NCBI RefSeq assembly: GCF_038593855.1
Contig: NZ_CP151996.1
Location: 744,001 to 808,000 of the forward strand
Length of the DNA stretch: 64,000 nt
From: Lysinibacillus sp. FSL M8-0337
GTDB lineage: Bacteria; Bacillota; Bacilli; Bacillales_A; Planococcaceae
Direction: 5' to 3'
The notes beneath the pieces are model-generated. The model was not told where the DNA came from. It did not search any database and worked only from the letters and a program-made list of their open reading frames with translations. Below are positions 36,617 through 45,341 of this stretch, one piece after another. Position 1 is the stretch's first letter. Each line of letters starts with the position of its first letter. Position numbers and translations under genes: made by a program.

Positions 36617-39600
36617 ATGAACATTAGCAACTTTTCAATTAAAAGACCTGTTTTTACACTTGTTACAATGCTACTCGTTATTATTTTAGGTGGCGTATCA
36701 TTGTTAAAAATCCCAATTACATTAATTCCCGAATTAAATCCCCCTATTGGTGTCGTTGTGACGTCATATCCTGGGGCGAGTTCGACGGAAGTAAATGAAA
36801 AGGTAACAAAACCTTTAGAGGCGGCATTGGCCACCTTGCCAGGTATAAAAAAACTACAATCTACTTCGCAGGAAGGTTCAAATTTAATTGTGCTAGAGTT
36901 TAATTGGACGACGAATATTGAGGATGTTCAATTAGATATTTTGCAACGTATTGATATGACACCTTTACCAAACGATGCACAAAAGCCAAATTTTTTGAAA
37001 TTTGACCCGTCACAGTTTCCAATTATTCAACTTTCCTTACGCGCAGAAAATGACCAAGTGGATGTGCGCGTATTGGCAGAATCACTGGAAAAAGAGCTTC
37101 GTCGTACAGAAGGGGTTGCGAGTGTCAATGTTTCTGGCAAATTGGTAGAAGAAGTACAAGTAACATTGGATGAATCAAAACTAATAGCAAAGGGCTTAAC
37201 CCAAGCAGATATTATTCAAATTATTCAAACGAATAATGTCTCACTTCCTGGAGAGCCAGTATTAACTGCGGATGACAAAATGTTGACGACAAGGATTATT
37301 AGTACGTTAACTACGCCACAAGATATTGCAGATTTAATCGTATCCGTCAATCCTATAGATGGTCAAACATTAACGGTGGGAGATGTAGCAACGGTCGAGC
37401 GCACGGAGCAAAAAGCAATAACAGAAACGCGTGCTAATGATCATCCGGCTGTGCTAATGTCCGTTTTGCAAGAGTCTGGCGCTAATACTGCTGAAGTTTC
37501 TAAAGCCTTTCAACAAGCTTTAAATGATTTACTAGCGAAGGAGCAATATAAAGGTGTATCAGCAGACGTATTAGTCGATCAAGGGAATTATGTAGATTTA
37601 GCAATAAGTAATATCGGTTCTTCATTATTGCTAGGTGGCTTATTCGCTATGCTTGTGTTATTTGTCTTTTTACGTAGTGTGAAAAGCCCAATTATTATTG
37701 GGATTGCCATCCCGTACTCGGTTATTGTCACATTTGTGTTAATGTATTTTGCTGATTTTACGCTTAACATAATGACCTTAGGTGCATTAGCATTAGGTAT
37801 TGGGATGCTTGTCGACAATGCCATCGTAGTAATAGAGAATATTGAACGGCATTTAGGACTTGGCAAGGAACCGATAGAAGCAGCAAAACAAGGAACAAAG
37901 GAAGTAGCACTAGCTATAACAGCATCTACATTAACAACGATTGCTGTGTTTATTCCAGTCATGTTTATTGAAGGCTTAATTGGGCAAATATTTACGGAAT
38001 TTGCACTTACCATTTCCTTTAGTTTAATTGCCTCATTGTCAGTGGCATTAACAGTTGTACCTATGCTGGCAAGTCGTTTGTTAAAAATGAAAGATCATAA
38101 TATCAATGAAATTCGCAAGACATCTTCATTTTATAAGCGCTACAATGCGTCTATAGTGTGGGTATTGCAGCATCGCTTGTTGGTCATATTGTCGGCAATC
38201 GTGCTCTTTGGCTTATCGCTCTTTGGGTTATCGAAAATAGGGACAGAATTTTTACCAGCAACAGATGAAGGTTTTGCTTCTATTAGTGTAAATCTTGACC
38301 AAGGGGCTGCGATAACAAAAACAGAAAAGGTAGTCGCAGCCATTGAAAATCGTTTAAAAGAAGAACAAGATGTTGATGTTTATGTTAGCCTAATCGGGGG
38401 TACTCAACAGTCTCAATCTCGTGGACAAACAAGTGCAAATCAAGCAGAAATTTACGTCAAGCTAGTACCACTTGCAGATCGCAAGCGCTCCATTTTTGAG
38501 TTTGTAGAAGAGGTGGAAAGGGAACTAAATAATGAGTTAGGGGAGCAAGCAGAAATTACATTTAATGTTTCTACATCATCTGGTTCAGCTCCAAATACAT
38601 TGACATTCCGACTAACAGATTCCAATGAACAACGTTTATATGCATCAGTTGAGAAAGTACAGCACGAACTAAGTCGTATAGATGCAGTCACAAATGTTTT
38701 GACTGATTTAGACGAAACGATACAAGAGATTCAGATAGAAGTGGATCGTGAAAAAGCGAAGGATTATGGTTTTGTACCGGCTCAAATAGCCCAAACGGTC
38801 AATCAAATGACAAAAGGGCAGTTGACAACGCAGATGATTGATGATGGTGGAACGGTGTTATCGGTGTATACCGGTTTTGGACAGGCGTTTAATGAAAGTA
38901 TGGACGCTTTAAAGGCAATGAAGCTACGTTCACCTGCAGGTCTATTTGTTAAGCTTGATGAAATCGCTAACGTATCCATACAAGAAGGACCAGTATCCAT
39001 TAGACGTTCCGATCAAGCTGCAGCAGTTGCATTTTTCGTTGATTATAAAGCCAAGGAGTCATTAGGGGGCATTTCTAAAAAGGTCGATCACGCACTTGAA
39101 AAAGCGAATCTGCCTGCTGAAACGCAAGTTGTGTTTAGTGGGGATCGAGAGTTATATGATAGTGCAATTGATGATATGCTTTTAGCTGTTGCTCTCGCCG
39201 TAGTGCTAGTCTACATTGTGATGGCGGCGCAGTTTGAGTCGTTTAAATATCCTTTCGTTATTATGTTTACGGTACCACTTATGATTATAGGTGTTGCGAT
39301 GGCAATGTTTGCGACGAAAACACTGCTAGGTGTAACAGCTGTTATTGGCGTTTTAGTACTTGTTGGCATTGTTGTGAATAATGGTATTGTGCTGGTCGAT
39401 TATATTAATCAGCAAAAGCAGCAGGGTATGCAGGCGTATGATGCGATTTTACTTGCTACACAAGACCGACTTCGCCCGATTTTAATGACAGCATTAACAA
39501 CGATATTAGGATTGCTACCACTAGCGCTTGGTATTGGCGAAGGCACCGAGATGAATCAGCCGATGGGTATCGCTGTAATAGGTGGTCTGATTACATCGAC

Positions 39601-39670
39601 TTTGCTGACATTATATATTGTGCCAGCTGTGTATAGCTTAATGGATAAAGAAACTAGAAAATTGCCTTAA
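36617..39670 (+). CDS. swrC: RND efflux transporter (SwrC/YerP-like, AcrB family)
   Basis: The 1017-residue RND permease has the N-terminal signature SIKRPVFTLVTMLLVIILGG, two large extracytoplasmic porter loops and the proton-relay helix with LGIGMLVDNAIVVIENIERH near residue 395. A second GIVVNNGIVLVDYIN half lies near 920. Gram-positive homologues include B. subtilis SwrC, which exports surfactin and other amphiphiles without an outer-membrane channel. AAAGGAG precedes the ATG. The next gene follows after 20 bases, suggesting co-transcription. Confidence 0.9.
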   Translation: MNISNFSIKRPVFTLVTMLLVIILGGVSLLKIPITLIPELNPPIGVVVTSYPGASSTEVNEKVTKPLEAALATLPGIKKLQSTSQEGSNLIVLEFNWTTNIEDVQLDILQRIDMTPLPNDAQKPNFLKFDPSQFPIIQLSLRAENDQVDVRVLAESLEKELRRTEGVASVNVSGKLVEEVQVTLDESKLIAKGLTQADIIQIIQTNNVSLPGEPVLTADDKMLTTRIISTLTTPQDIADLIVSVNPIDGQTLTVGDVATVERTEQKAITETRANDHPAVLMSVLQESGANTAEVSKAFQQALNDLLAKEQYKGVSADVLVDQGNYVDLAISNIGSSLLLGGLFAMLVLFVFLRSVKSPIIIGIAIPYSVIVTFVLMYFADFTLNIMTLGALALGIGMLVDNAIVVIENIERHLGLGKEPIEAAKQGTKEVALAITASTLTTIAVFIPVMFIEGLIGQIFTEFALTISFSLIASLSVALTVVPMLASRLLKMKDHNINEIRKTSSFYKRYNASIVWVLQHRLLVILSAIVLFGLSLFGLSKIGTEFLPATDEGFASISVNLDQGAAITKTEKVVAAIENRLKEEQDVDVYVSLIGGTQQSQSRGQTSANQAEIYVKLVPLADRKRSIFEFVEEVERELNNELGEQAEITFNVSTSSGSAPNTLTFRLTDSNEQRLYASVEKVQHELSRIDAVTNVLTDLDETIQEIQIEVDREKAKDYGFVPAQIAQTVNQMTKGQLTTQMIDDGGTVLSVYTGFGQAFNESMDALKAMKLRSPAGLFVKLDEIANVSIQEGPVSIRRSDQAAAVAFFVDYKAKESLGGISKKVDHALEKANLPAETQVVFSGDRELYDSAIDDMLLAVALAVVLVYIVMAAQFESFKYPFVIMFTVPLMIIGVAMAMFATKTLLGVTAVIGVLVLVGIVVNNGIVLVDYINQQKQQGMQAYDAILLATQDRLRPILMTALTTILGLLPLALGIGEGTEMNQPMGIAVIGGLITSTLLTLYIVPAVYSLMDKETRKLP

Positions 39671-39690
39671 ATACGGGGAGGAACTGGGAG

Positions 39691-40776
39691 ATGGGTGTTC
39701 ATTTTTTTACGGGGTTTCCAGGGTTTATTTCAAGTCAATTAATTCGAGAATTATTTCAAAAAAATAAAACACAAAAGGTTATCGCCATTGTTTTGGCAGG
39801 GCAATATCCAAAGGCAATGATTGAAAAAAGCAAGATTGAAGTAGACTATCCTCAATCCGAAATACAGATTGTTGAGGGAGACATCACGCTACCCAATTTA
39901 GGATTGGCCAATCAAATAATTCAGGAAATCGTACCTCAAATTGAAGTGTTTTGGCATCTGGCAGCGATTTATGACTTAGCCGTTCCACGAGATATTGCTT
40001 GGAAGGTCAATGTGCATGGAACTGCGATGGTCAATGATTTTGTACGAATATTGCCTCATCTTAAGCGTTATATGTATTTTAGTACTGCGTATGTTGCTGG
40101 AACAAGAGAAGGGGTATTACGGGAAGATGAATTGATTCGTCCGAAGGCATTTAAAAACTACTATGAGGAAACGAAATATGAAGCAGAGCATCGTGTGGAA
40201 GATTTAAAGTCGGAGGTACCTATCACGATTATCCGACCAGGCATTGTGCGAGGGCATTCTGTGACAGGGGAAACAATAAAATTTGATGGGCCGTATTTCT
40301 TTTTGAATATGGTTGATAAATTAAAATGGTTGCCGATTATACCTTATATCGGGATGTCTAGCTCAGCTATTAATGTTGTGCCTGTCGATTATATTATCAA
40401 TGCCTCTACGTTTTTAGTGGATGAGAAAAGTGCTGAAGGGAAAACATTACATTTAACAGATCCTAATCCTCACCCTGTACAAGAGGTATACCGGACAATG
40501 GTGAAATTATTGACAGATCATTATCCGAAAGGACGTTTTCCTTTAGCACTAGCAAAAAAATCGTTACAAGTGCCGTTTATTCGCAAAAAATTAGGGGTTG
40601 AGCAAGAAACTTTAGATTACTTAACATGGCATGCAACTTTTGATACAACAGAAGCAATTGCTATATTGCAAAAGGGAAATATAGCATGCCCTGATTTTAT
40701 ACAAACGATGCCAAAGATGGTAGATTTTTATCTAGCGCATAAAGAAGATGAAAACTATCATATTCAAATTAAATAA
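39691..40776 (+). CDS. Extended SDR / thioester-reductase-like oxidoreductase
   Basis: The 361-residue protein has a Rossmann start (HFFTGFPGFISSQLIRE), VFWHLAAIYDLAV, a catalytic Y-x-x-x-K (YYEETKYEAE) and TIIRPGIVRGHS, as in NAD(P)-binding thioester-reductase/male-sterility-type enzymes. The glycine motif (TGFPGFIS) is slightly atypical. The C-terminal ~90 residues (KKSLQVPFIRKKLGV onward) form a tail seen in relatives encoded next to lipid enzymes. It is probably co-transcribed with the RND pump. A role in modifying a lipid or lipopeptide is possible but not shown. Confidence 0.75.
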   Translation: MGVHFFTGFPGFISSQLIRELFQKNKTQKVIAIVLAGQYPKAMIEKSKIEVDYPQSEIQIVEGDITLPNLGLANQIIQEIVPQIEVFWHLAAIYDLAVPRDIAWKVNVHGTAMVNDFVRILPHLKRYMYFSTAYVAGTREGVLREDELIRPKAFKNYYEETKYEAEHRVEDLKSEVPITIIRPGIVRGHSVTGETIKFDGPYFFLNMVDKLKWLPIIPYIGMSSSAINVVPVDYIINASTFLVDEKSAEGKTLHLTDPNPHPVQEVYRTMVKLLTDHYPKGRFPLALAKKSLQVPFIRKKLGVEQETLDYLTWHATFDTTEAIAILQKGNIACPDFIQTMPKMVDFYLAHKEDENYHIQIK

Positions 40777-40785
40777 TGGATTTCT

Positions 40786-40814
40786 TTGTCAGTATTAAAT
40801 GATAGTGATATAAT
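40786..40814 (+). promoter_or_regulatory. SigmaA promoter for the riboswitch-ykoY transcript
   Basis: TTGTCA and TATAAT are 17 bp apart. Transcription would begin near 40821, just before the riboswitch. Confidence 0.8.
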
Positions 40815-40848
40815 AAACGAACAAAAGAAATATCCTTAGACATTTTGT

Positions 40849-41050
40849 TAAAGGGGAGTAGCTAGCAGATGCGAGCGATGCATCTGGTTTCACATTCGTC
40901 ATGACGTGGCATAATGCCATCGGGTGTGATAGCAAATGGTGTTACTTTGCAAAAAGTGCAATAACCGATAGCTGGTTTGTAAGAAGTAACCAATTAAATT
41001 TGCTTAGCAAGACCTTTGCCTTCTTCTTAGGCAGGGGTCTTTTCTTTTTC
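40849..41050 (+). ncRNA. yybP-ykoY manganese riboswitch with terminator
   Basis: The hallmark AAAGGGGAGTAGC lies at 40850-40862, followed by helical arms (GCAGATGC...GCATCTG; TGGCATAATGCCA) and the long 3' half. Expression-platform terminator: AAGACCTTTGCCT (41009-41021) pairs with AGGCAGGGGTCTT (41029-41041), then TTCTTTTT. The gene downstream is a TerC-family exporter, the classic partner of this Mn2+-sensing class. Manganese should open the switch and induce export. Confidence 0.85.
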
Positions 41051-41108
41051 ATTTGACTAGTAAATGCTCGCAATTTTGGGTATACAGAGTTTAAAGGAGG
41101 AACAGAGA

Positions 41109-41870
41109 ATGGAAGCAATATTATTACAATATGGCTGGGTACTGATCGTACTAGTTGTATTAGAAGGATTACTAGCAGCAGATAACGCAGTAGTTATGGC
41201 TGTTATGGTGAAACACTTACCGCATGACCAACAAAAGAAGGCACTTTTTTACGGATTATTTGGTGCATTAATATTCCGATTCTCTGCGCTCTTTGTTATT
41301 ACAGTATTAGTTAATTACTGGCAAATACAGGCGATTGGGGCGGCTTATCTATTGTTTATGTCAGCCAAAAATATTTATGATTTACGAAAAGGCAAAGATG
41401 AGGAAGAAGACAATGATGATGCTACTGTAAAAAAAGGATCAGGCTTTTGGATGACTGTTCTAAAAGTAGAACTTGCAGATATAGCATTTGCAATCGATTC
41501 AATGCTTGCTGCAGTTGCAATTGCCGTAACGCTTCCACACTTAGGTAATTTTGATATTGGTGGCATTAATGGCGGACAATTTATTATTATGTTGTTAGGT
41601 GGCTTTATTGGTGTTATTATGATGCGTTTTGCGGCGCAATGGTTTGTAAAAATTTTAAACGACTATCCTTCACTTGAAACAGCAGCGTTTTTAATTGTTG
41701 GCTGGGTAGGAGTTAAACTTGTTGTATTAACGTTAGCTCATGAAAAAGTGGGTATTTTACCTGAAGAATTCCCACATTCAACAGGCTGGGAATTAACTTT
41801 CTGGGTTGTATTAATTGCGATCGCTTTTGTTGGCTATTTAGTAGGTGTTCGTAATAAAAAACAAGCATAA
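41109..41870 (+). CDS. ykoY: TerC-family manganese exporter (YkoY/MeeY-like)
   Basis: ATG 41109, with AAAGGAGG upstream, gives 254 residues. It has about seven to eight helices and the paired acidic membrane motifs LEGLLAADNAVVMAVMV (~17-33) and VELADIAFAIDSMLAAVAIA (~122-141) that define TerC. A charged cytosolic loop (KDEEEDNDDATVKKG) sits between them. B. subtilis YkoY (MeeY) moves Mn2+ outward to metallate exoenzymes and relieve excess manganese. The upstream riboswitch supports the same role. Confidence 0.92.
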   Translation: MEAILLQYGWVLIVLVVLEGLLAADNAVVMAVMVKHLPHDQQKKALFYGLFGALIFRFSALFVITVLVNYWQIQAIGAAYLLFMSAKNIYDLRKGKDEEEDNDDATVKKGSGFWMTVLKVELADIAFAIDSMLAAVAIAVTLPHLGNFDIGGINGGQFIIMLLGGFIGVIMMRFAAQWFVKILNDYPSLETAAFLIVGWVGVKLVVLTLAHEKVGILPEEFPHSTGWELTFWVVLIAIAFVGYLVGVRNKKQA

Positions 41871-41903
41871 TAATCGCCTGACAATTTTATAATGGAACGA
41901 TTT

Positions 41904-42001
41904 AATCCGCATTCTTTCTGCGGGCAACGCACGAGCCACATCGCTCGCTACAATAGCAGGGTCAGTGCGCTTGCTTTTTTTGAAAGTCTATGCGGATTTT
42001 T
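41904..42001. repeat. Long palindromic intergenic element (GCGGATT type), also terminator
   Basis: Outer arms AATCCGCAT (41904-41912) and ATGCGGATT (41990-41998) close a ~95-base imperfect hairpin containing GCAACGCAC and GTGCGCTTGC arms; TTTT follows. It shares the AATCCGC...GAAAGTC...GCGGATTTTT plan with 15010-15100. Confidence 0.78.
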
Positions 42002-42119
42002 GCTTTATATATTCATTACTTTGTATTTGATACGATTTATAACCCCTTTCTTTTTTCATCGTTTTTTTCTATACTAATATCTATTAAGTTTGGCATCATA
42101 AATGGAAGGAGTTGATGGG

Positions 42120-43475
42120 GTGCCTTGGAAAAAATCATCAAATAGACAAATCACACCGTTTCAGGCACTTGTGTCTTATTATTTCATAGCAATAGCAATT
42201 TCCTTCCTATTGTTACGACTCCCTGGTGTCCATCGAGCGGGTGTGGAAGTGTCCTTTTTAGATAGTTTATTTACCGCAGTCAGTGCTGTTAGTGTAACGG
42301 GTTTAACAACTTTCAATATTTCCGAGACCTATACAACATTTGGACTTGTTATGGTACTTGTGATTTTACAGCTCGGGGCTATCGGTATTATGTCGCTAGG
42401 TACTTTTGTTTGGTTGCTTGTCGGCAAAAAAATCGGTATGCGCGAACGGCAATTAATTATGATTGATCATAATCAATACAATCTATCGGGTGTTGTTCAG
42501 CTAATACGAGAAATATTAAAAATCTTAATCGGTATTGAATTAGCAGGGGCTATTATTTTAACGGCTCATTTTATGAATTATTTTGATACATTTGAAGAAG
42601 CTCTTATACATGGCGTTTTTGCTGCTGTTTCTGCCACTACAAATGGTGGCTTTGATATTACTGGGATGAGTTTATTGCCATTTCATAATGATTATTTTGT
42701 GCAGCTTATCACGATGGTATTAATTGTACTTGGAGCAATTGGCTTCCCAGTGCTGATTGAAGTAAAATCATTTTTGCTTAATCGCCATGCCAATTTTCGC
42801 TTTAGTCTTTTTACTAAAATAACGACGACTACCTATGCAATTTTATTTATAGTTGGGGCTCTCGTTATTTTACTGCTTGAGTCATTCCACTCCTTTAAAG
42901 GGATGGTTTGGCATGAAGCAATCTTTTCAGCTATGTTCCATTCAATATCTACGCGTTCAGCGGGACTTACAACATATGATGTAACATCCTTTAGTGAAGC
43001 AACCGATATTTTTATGAGTTTTTTAATGTTTATTGGTTCATCCCCAAGCTCTGTGGGTGGTGGGATAAGAACGACAACTTTCGCTATTGCCATATTATTT
43101 TTAATAATGTTTGCACGCGGAAAAGAGGATATTCAAATTTTTGGAAGAGAAATTCATTTAATAGATGTCTTCCGCTCATTTGTCGTTATCCTATTGGCAT
43201 GTTTTATGGTGTTAATCGCCACTATTATATTATTAATTACGGAACCGCACGCAACACTTATCCAAATTATTTTTGAAATAACATCTGCGTTCGGTACATG
43301 TGGTATGTCTTTAGGAATTACATCAGACTTATCAGCAGTTGGTAAAATAATCATTATTATTTTAATGTTTATAGGGCGAGTGGGCTTAATATCATTCTTA
43401 TATTCAGTTGGTGGTGGAGGTAGAGGGAAAAAATCTAAATACCACTATCCAAAAGAACGAGTAATTATTGGGTAA
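42120..43475 (+). CDS. Ktr/Trk-type potassium uptake channel subunit (KtrB/KtrD)
   Basis: The GTG at 42120 is chosen because AAGGAG ends about eight bases upstream; the ATG at 42102 overlaps that site. The 451-residue protein has the fourfold M1-P-M2 plan with selectivity loops VTGLTTF, TTNGGFD, RSAGLTT and FGTCGMSLG. This is the KtrB/KtrD transmembrane subunit. It needs a cytosolic RCK partner (KtrA/KtrC), which is not in the window, as for B. subtilis ktrD. A terminator follows. Confidence 0.9.
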   Translation: MPWKKSSNRQITPFQALVSYYFIAIAISFLLLRLPGVHRAGVEVSFLDSLFTAVSAVSVTGLTTFNISETYTTFGLVMVLVILQLGAIGIMSLGTFVWLLVGKKIGMRERQLIMIDHNQYNLSGVVQLIREILKILIGIELAGAIILTAHFMNYFDTFEEALIHGVFAAVSATTNGGFDITGMSLLPFHNDYFVQLITMVLIVLGAIGFPVLIEVKSFLLNRHANFRFSLFTKITTTTYAILFIVGALVILLLESFHSFKGMVWHEAIFSAMFHSISTRSAGLTTYDVTSFSEATDIFMSFLMFIGSSPSSVGGGIRTTTFAIAILFLIMFARGKEDIQIFGREIHLIDVFRSFVVILLACFMVLIATIILLITEPHATLIQIIFEITSAFGTCGMSLGITSDLSAVGKIIIIILMFIGRVGLISFLYSVGGGGRGKKSKYHYPKERVIIG

Positions 43476-43506
43476 ACATCTAGCAGTTTTCATATAGAAG
43501 CGTTTG

Positions 43507-43538
43507 GAAGGGGTGAATGGTTGATTCACCTCTTTTTT
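43507..43538 (+). terminator. Terminator after the Ktr gene
   Basis: Stem GGGGTGAAT / ATTCACCTC with a 5-base loop and TTTTTT. Confidence 0.85.
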
Positions 43539-43619
43539 GTTTGGCATTAATCTTTTAAGAACAAGCCAATAGTATAAATGCGGGCAATTTGGATACTTTA
43601 TAAATCGGAGGTGATATCG

Positions 43620-43787
43620 GTGACAAAGAGTAAAAAGGATGTAAAGGATTTAAAGCAAGAAGAGTTTGCGACAGATTTAAGTCCGGACGATTTAGATGTA
43701 CGAGAAGAAAATGAGTTAACAAGTGAACAAGCTAACAATGCGAATAAAGCAAAAGACCGTCAAGAAAAAAATAATAAACAAACATAA
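43620..43787 (+). CDS. Small hydrophilic hypothetical protein, 55 residues
   Basis: The start is GTG 43620 behind GGAGGTGAT. The product begins MTKSKKDVKDLKQEEFATDL and is almost free of hydrophobic or aromatic residues, with Lys/Asp/Glu/Asn predominating (TSEQANNANKAKDRQEKNNK). It looks like the small, disordered, acid-soluble proteins made in spores, but I cannot match a named Ssp family. Terminator copy C follows. Confidence 0.65.
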   Translation: MTKSKKDVKDLKQEEFATDLSPDDLDVREENELTSEQANNANKAKDRQEKNNKQT

Positions 43788-43845
43788 TAAAAAAAAGGCT
43801 TACAGTGGTCACGATAAAGTGTCCATTTAAGGGGTGTAACAAAGC

Positions 43846-43886
43846 AAAAAGTGTTAGATTGATCGCGCTTCAATCTAACACTTTTT
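43846..43886. terminator. Repeat-family terminator, copy C
   Basis: A perfect 17-bp stem 43846-43862/43870-43886, the same arms as copy A and a 7-base loop, followed by CTCTTTTGTCC as in copy A. It lies between convergent genes and can act both ways. Confidence 0.93.
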
Positions 43887-43928
43887 CTCTTTTGTCCCAT
43901 CCCAATTTGCTAATGCAGATTAAAAATT

Positions 43929-44441
43929 TTAATCTTTTTCTGGATAGTTAACATGTAATGGCGGTGGAACAAGCCATCCTTTATTTTTGTTTAAACGTAA
44001 CAGTTTAGCACCTAGTTGGGCTTTACTCATATGGAATTGACCGTACATCATGGCAATGTCTTCTCTAGTTGACATGCCCATTGCTTGACTGCAAGCAACT
44101 AATCCAGCAGCTAAATCCGCTGATAACGCTGCACTAATTTCAGGGTCATTTACTCTCGCACCAGGTGGGATGTCCTCTAATCTTGCAACAGGTCGCTCAG
44201 GTGGAGCAGGGGGTAACCCAACACCATTTGTTTTCAATATTTTTTCTAACTGTTTTACTTCGTCTCGTAATACTTGGATAATATCTTCAATAATTTTGCG
44301 AAGATCTTCATCTCCAGTGTGATTGTAAAATGTTTGATAGCCTGCAATTAAGCCGTAATCAGCCGCTAAATTCGTCCAAACGCTAAAAACCTCACCATAA
44401 TGTAACGGCTCATCTTTTGGATTGCCACTAAGTATTCCCAT
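43929..44441 (-). CDS. DUF3231-family protein (spore-coat-like helical bundle)
   Basis: ATG 44441, with AGAGGA about nine bases upstream, gives 170 residues. MGILSGNPKDEPLHYGEVFS is a typical DUF3231 opening, then a four-helix, ferritin-like pattern (YQTFYNHTGDEDLRKIIEDI) and a Pro-rich middle. Family members in bacilli resemble spore-coat CotF-type proteins; the molecular role is unknown. It is convergent with the small gene at 43620. Confidence 0.75.
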   Translation of the reverse strand: MGILSGNPKDEPLHYGEVFSVWTNLAADYGLIAGYQTFYNHTGDEDLRKIIEDIIQVLRDEVKQLEKILKTNGVGLPPAPPERPVARLEDIPPGARVNDPEISAALSADLAAGLVACSQAMGMSTREDIAMMYGQFHMSKAQLGAKLLRLNKNKGWLVPPPLHVNYPEKD

Positions 44442-44704
44442 AGTTGAATATCCTCTTTTCATTGTTTTTTGAAACAGAGGTAGTATGCGTGAAATATAAA
44501 AATTAATTCATAAGAAACAAATGAAACAATTATTGCAAAACTACAGTTTGGATTGAACACGTAACGGGTAAAACACTTTAGGAGTGGTCAAAGAGAAATT
44601 GTCCACATCGTATTTGAACTGAGGGGCATTAGCATATCTTTTTGAAGTGAATAGAAGCAACAATGAACCCAGTAAAGAAAAAGGTACAAAAGGAGAACTT
44701 ACAC

Positions 44705-44863
44705 ATGACACTTACAAGCACAGCAAAACAGGATTTAAAGGAACTTTTAAAAGAGACACATAAACGTGGTATAACGAAAGTAGACCATAGTGATCGAGTA
44801 AGCAGAATGACAGATAGTGAAGCTTTAGGATTGCTAATTTCAGTAGTAAAGCGTACATTATAA
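44705..44863 (+). CDS. Small hypothetical protein, 52 residues
   Basis: ATG 44705 behind AAAGGAGA gives MTLTSTAKQDLKELLKETHK then a polar middle and MTDSEALGLLISVVKRTL. It is predicted to be mostly helical and has no family I recognise. The good ribosome binding site supports it as a real gene. Confidence 0.6.
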   Translation: MTLTSTAKQDLKELLKETHKRGITKVDHSDRVSRMTDSEALGLLISVVKRTL

Positions 44864-45302
44864 TACTTAAAAAGCAAGGTATTCTATAAGCTAGCTTGGA
44901 CATTTTAAAGTTTTATGCTAAAAGATTTCTTAAATCTGACTTTCTTCTATTATATTGTATTTAGTATTTAATATATAACTGAAAGTCGTTTGCAAAAGCT
45001 TTTATCGCTTCTTTCAAAGTCAAATTTAGTATTTTACACTTAAATGGTAATTGTGGCGAAAAAATGTCCAAAAATTTAGAAAATTTATTAAAACATTTCC
45101 TGTTTTTGAATTGTCTAAATGGGTATTATTTCTAATTTTTATAATATATCATTAAGGTATAAAGACCTGCTAATTATGAGGTTTCATTAAGAAAGCTGTA
45201 CTAACACCATCAATTCGTTTTAGTAAACTATAATATATTATTTATTTAGTGAAAAAAAGCTTATGGTGAGGTAAAAAAGCAATTTTATAAGTTACTAATA
45301 TA
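44864..45302. other. Gene-free AT-rich stretch
   Basis: The longest empty stretch of the window without a repeat element. It contains only very short open frames (for example 23 codons from 45064 without a ribosome binding site) and many TATAAT-like words. No RNA element is recognised. Confidence 0.5.
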
Positions 45303-45340
45303 AAAAAAACGCTATTCTTTAAAGTGAATAGCGTTTTTTT
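45303..45340. terminator. Terminator downstream of the radical SAM gene
   Basis: A perfect 15-bp stem AAAAAAACGCTATTC / GAATAGCGTTTTTTT. It is placed one base after the minus-strand gene's stop and has runs on both sides. Confidence 0.92.
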
Positions 45341-45341
45341 A

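Noticed and set aside
45064-45135. 23-codon frame in the 44.9-45.3 kb empty stretch as a signal peptide or pheromone gene
   Set aside because: No ribosome binding site and no adjacent receptor, kinase or transporter; AT-rich DNA makes such frames common.
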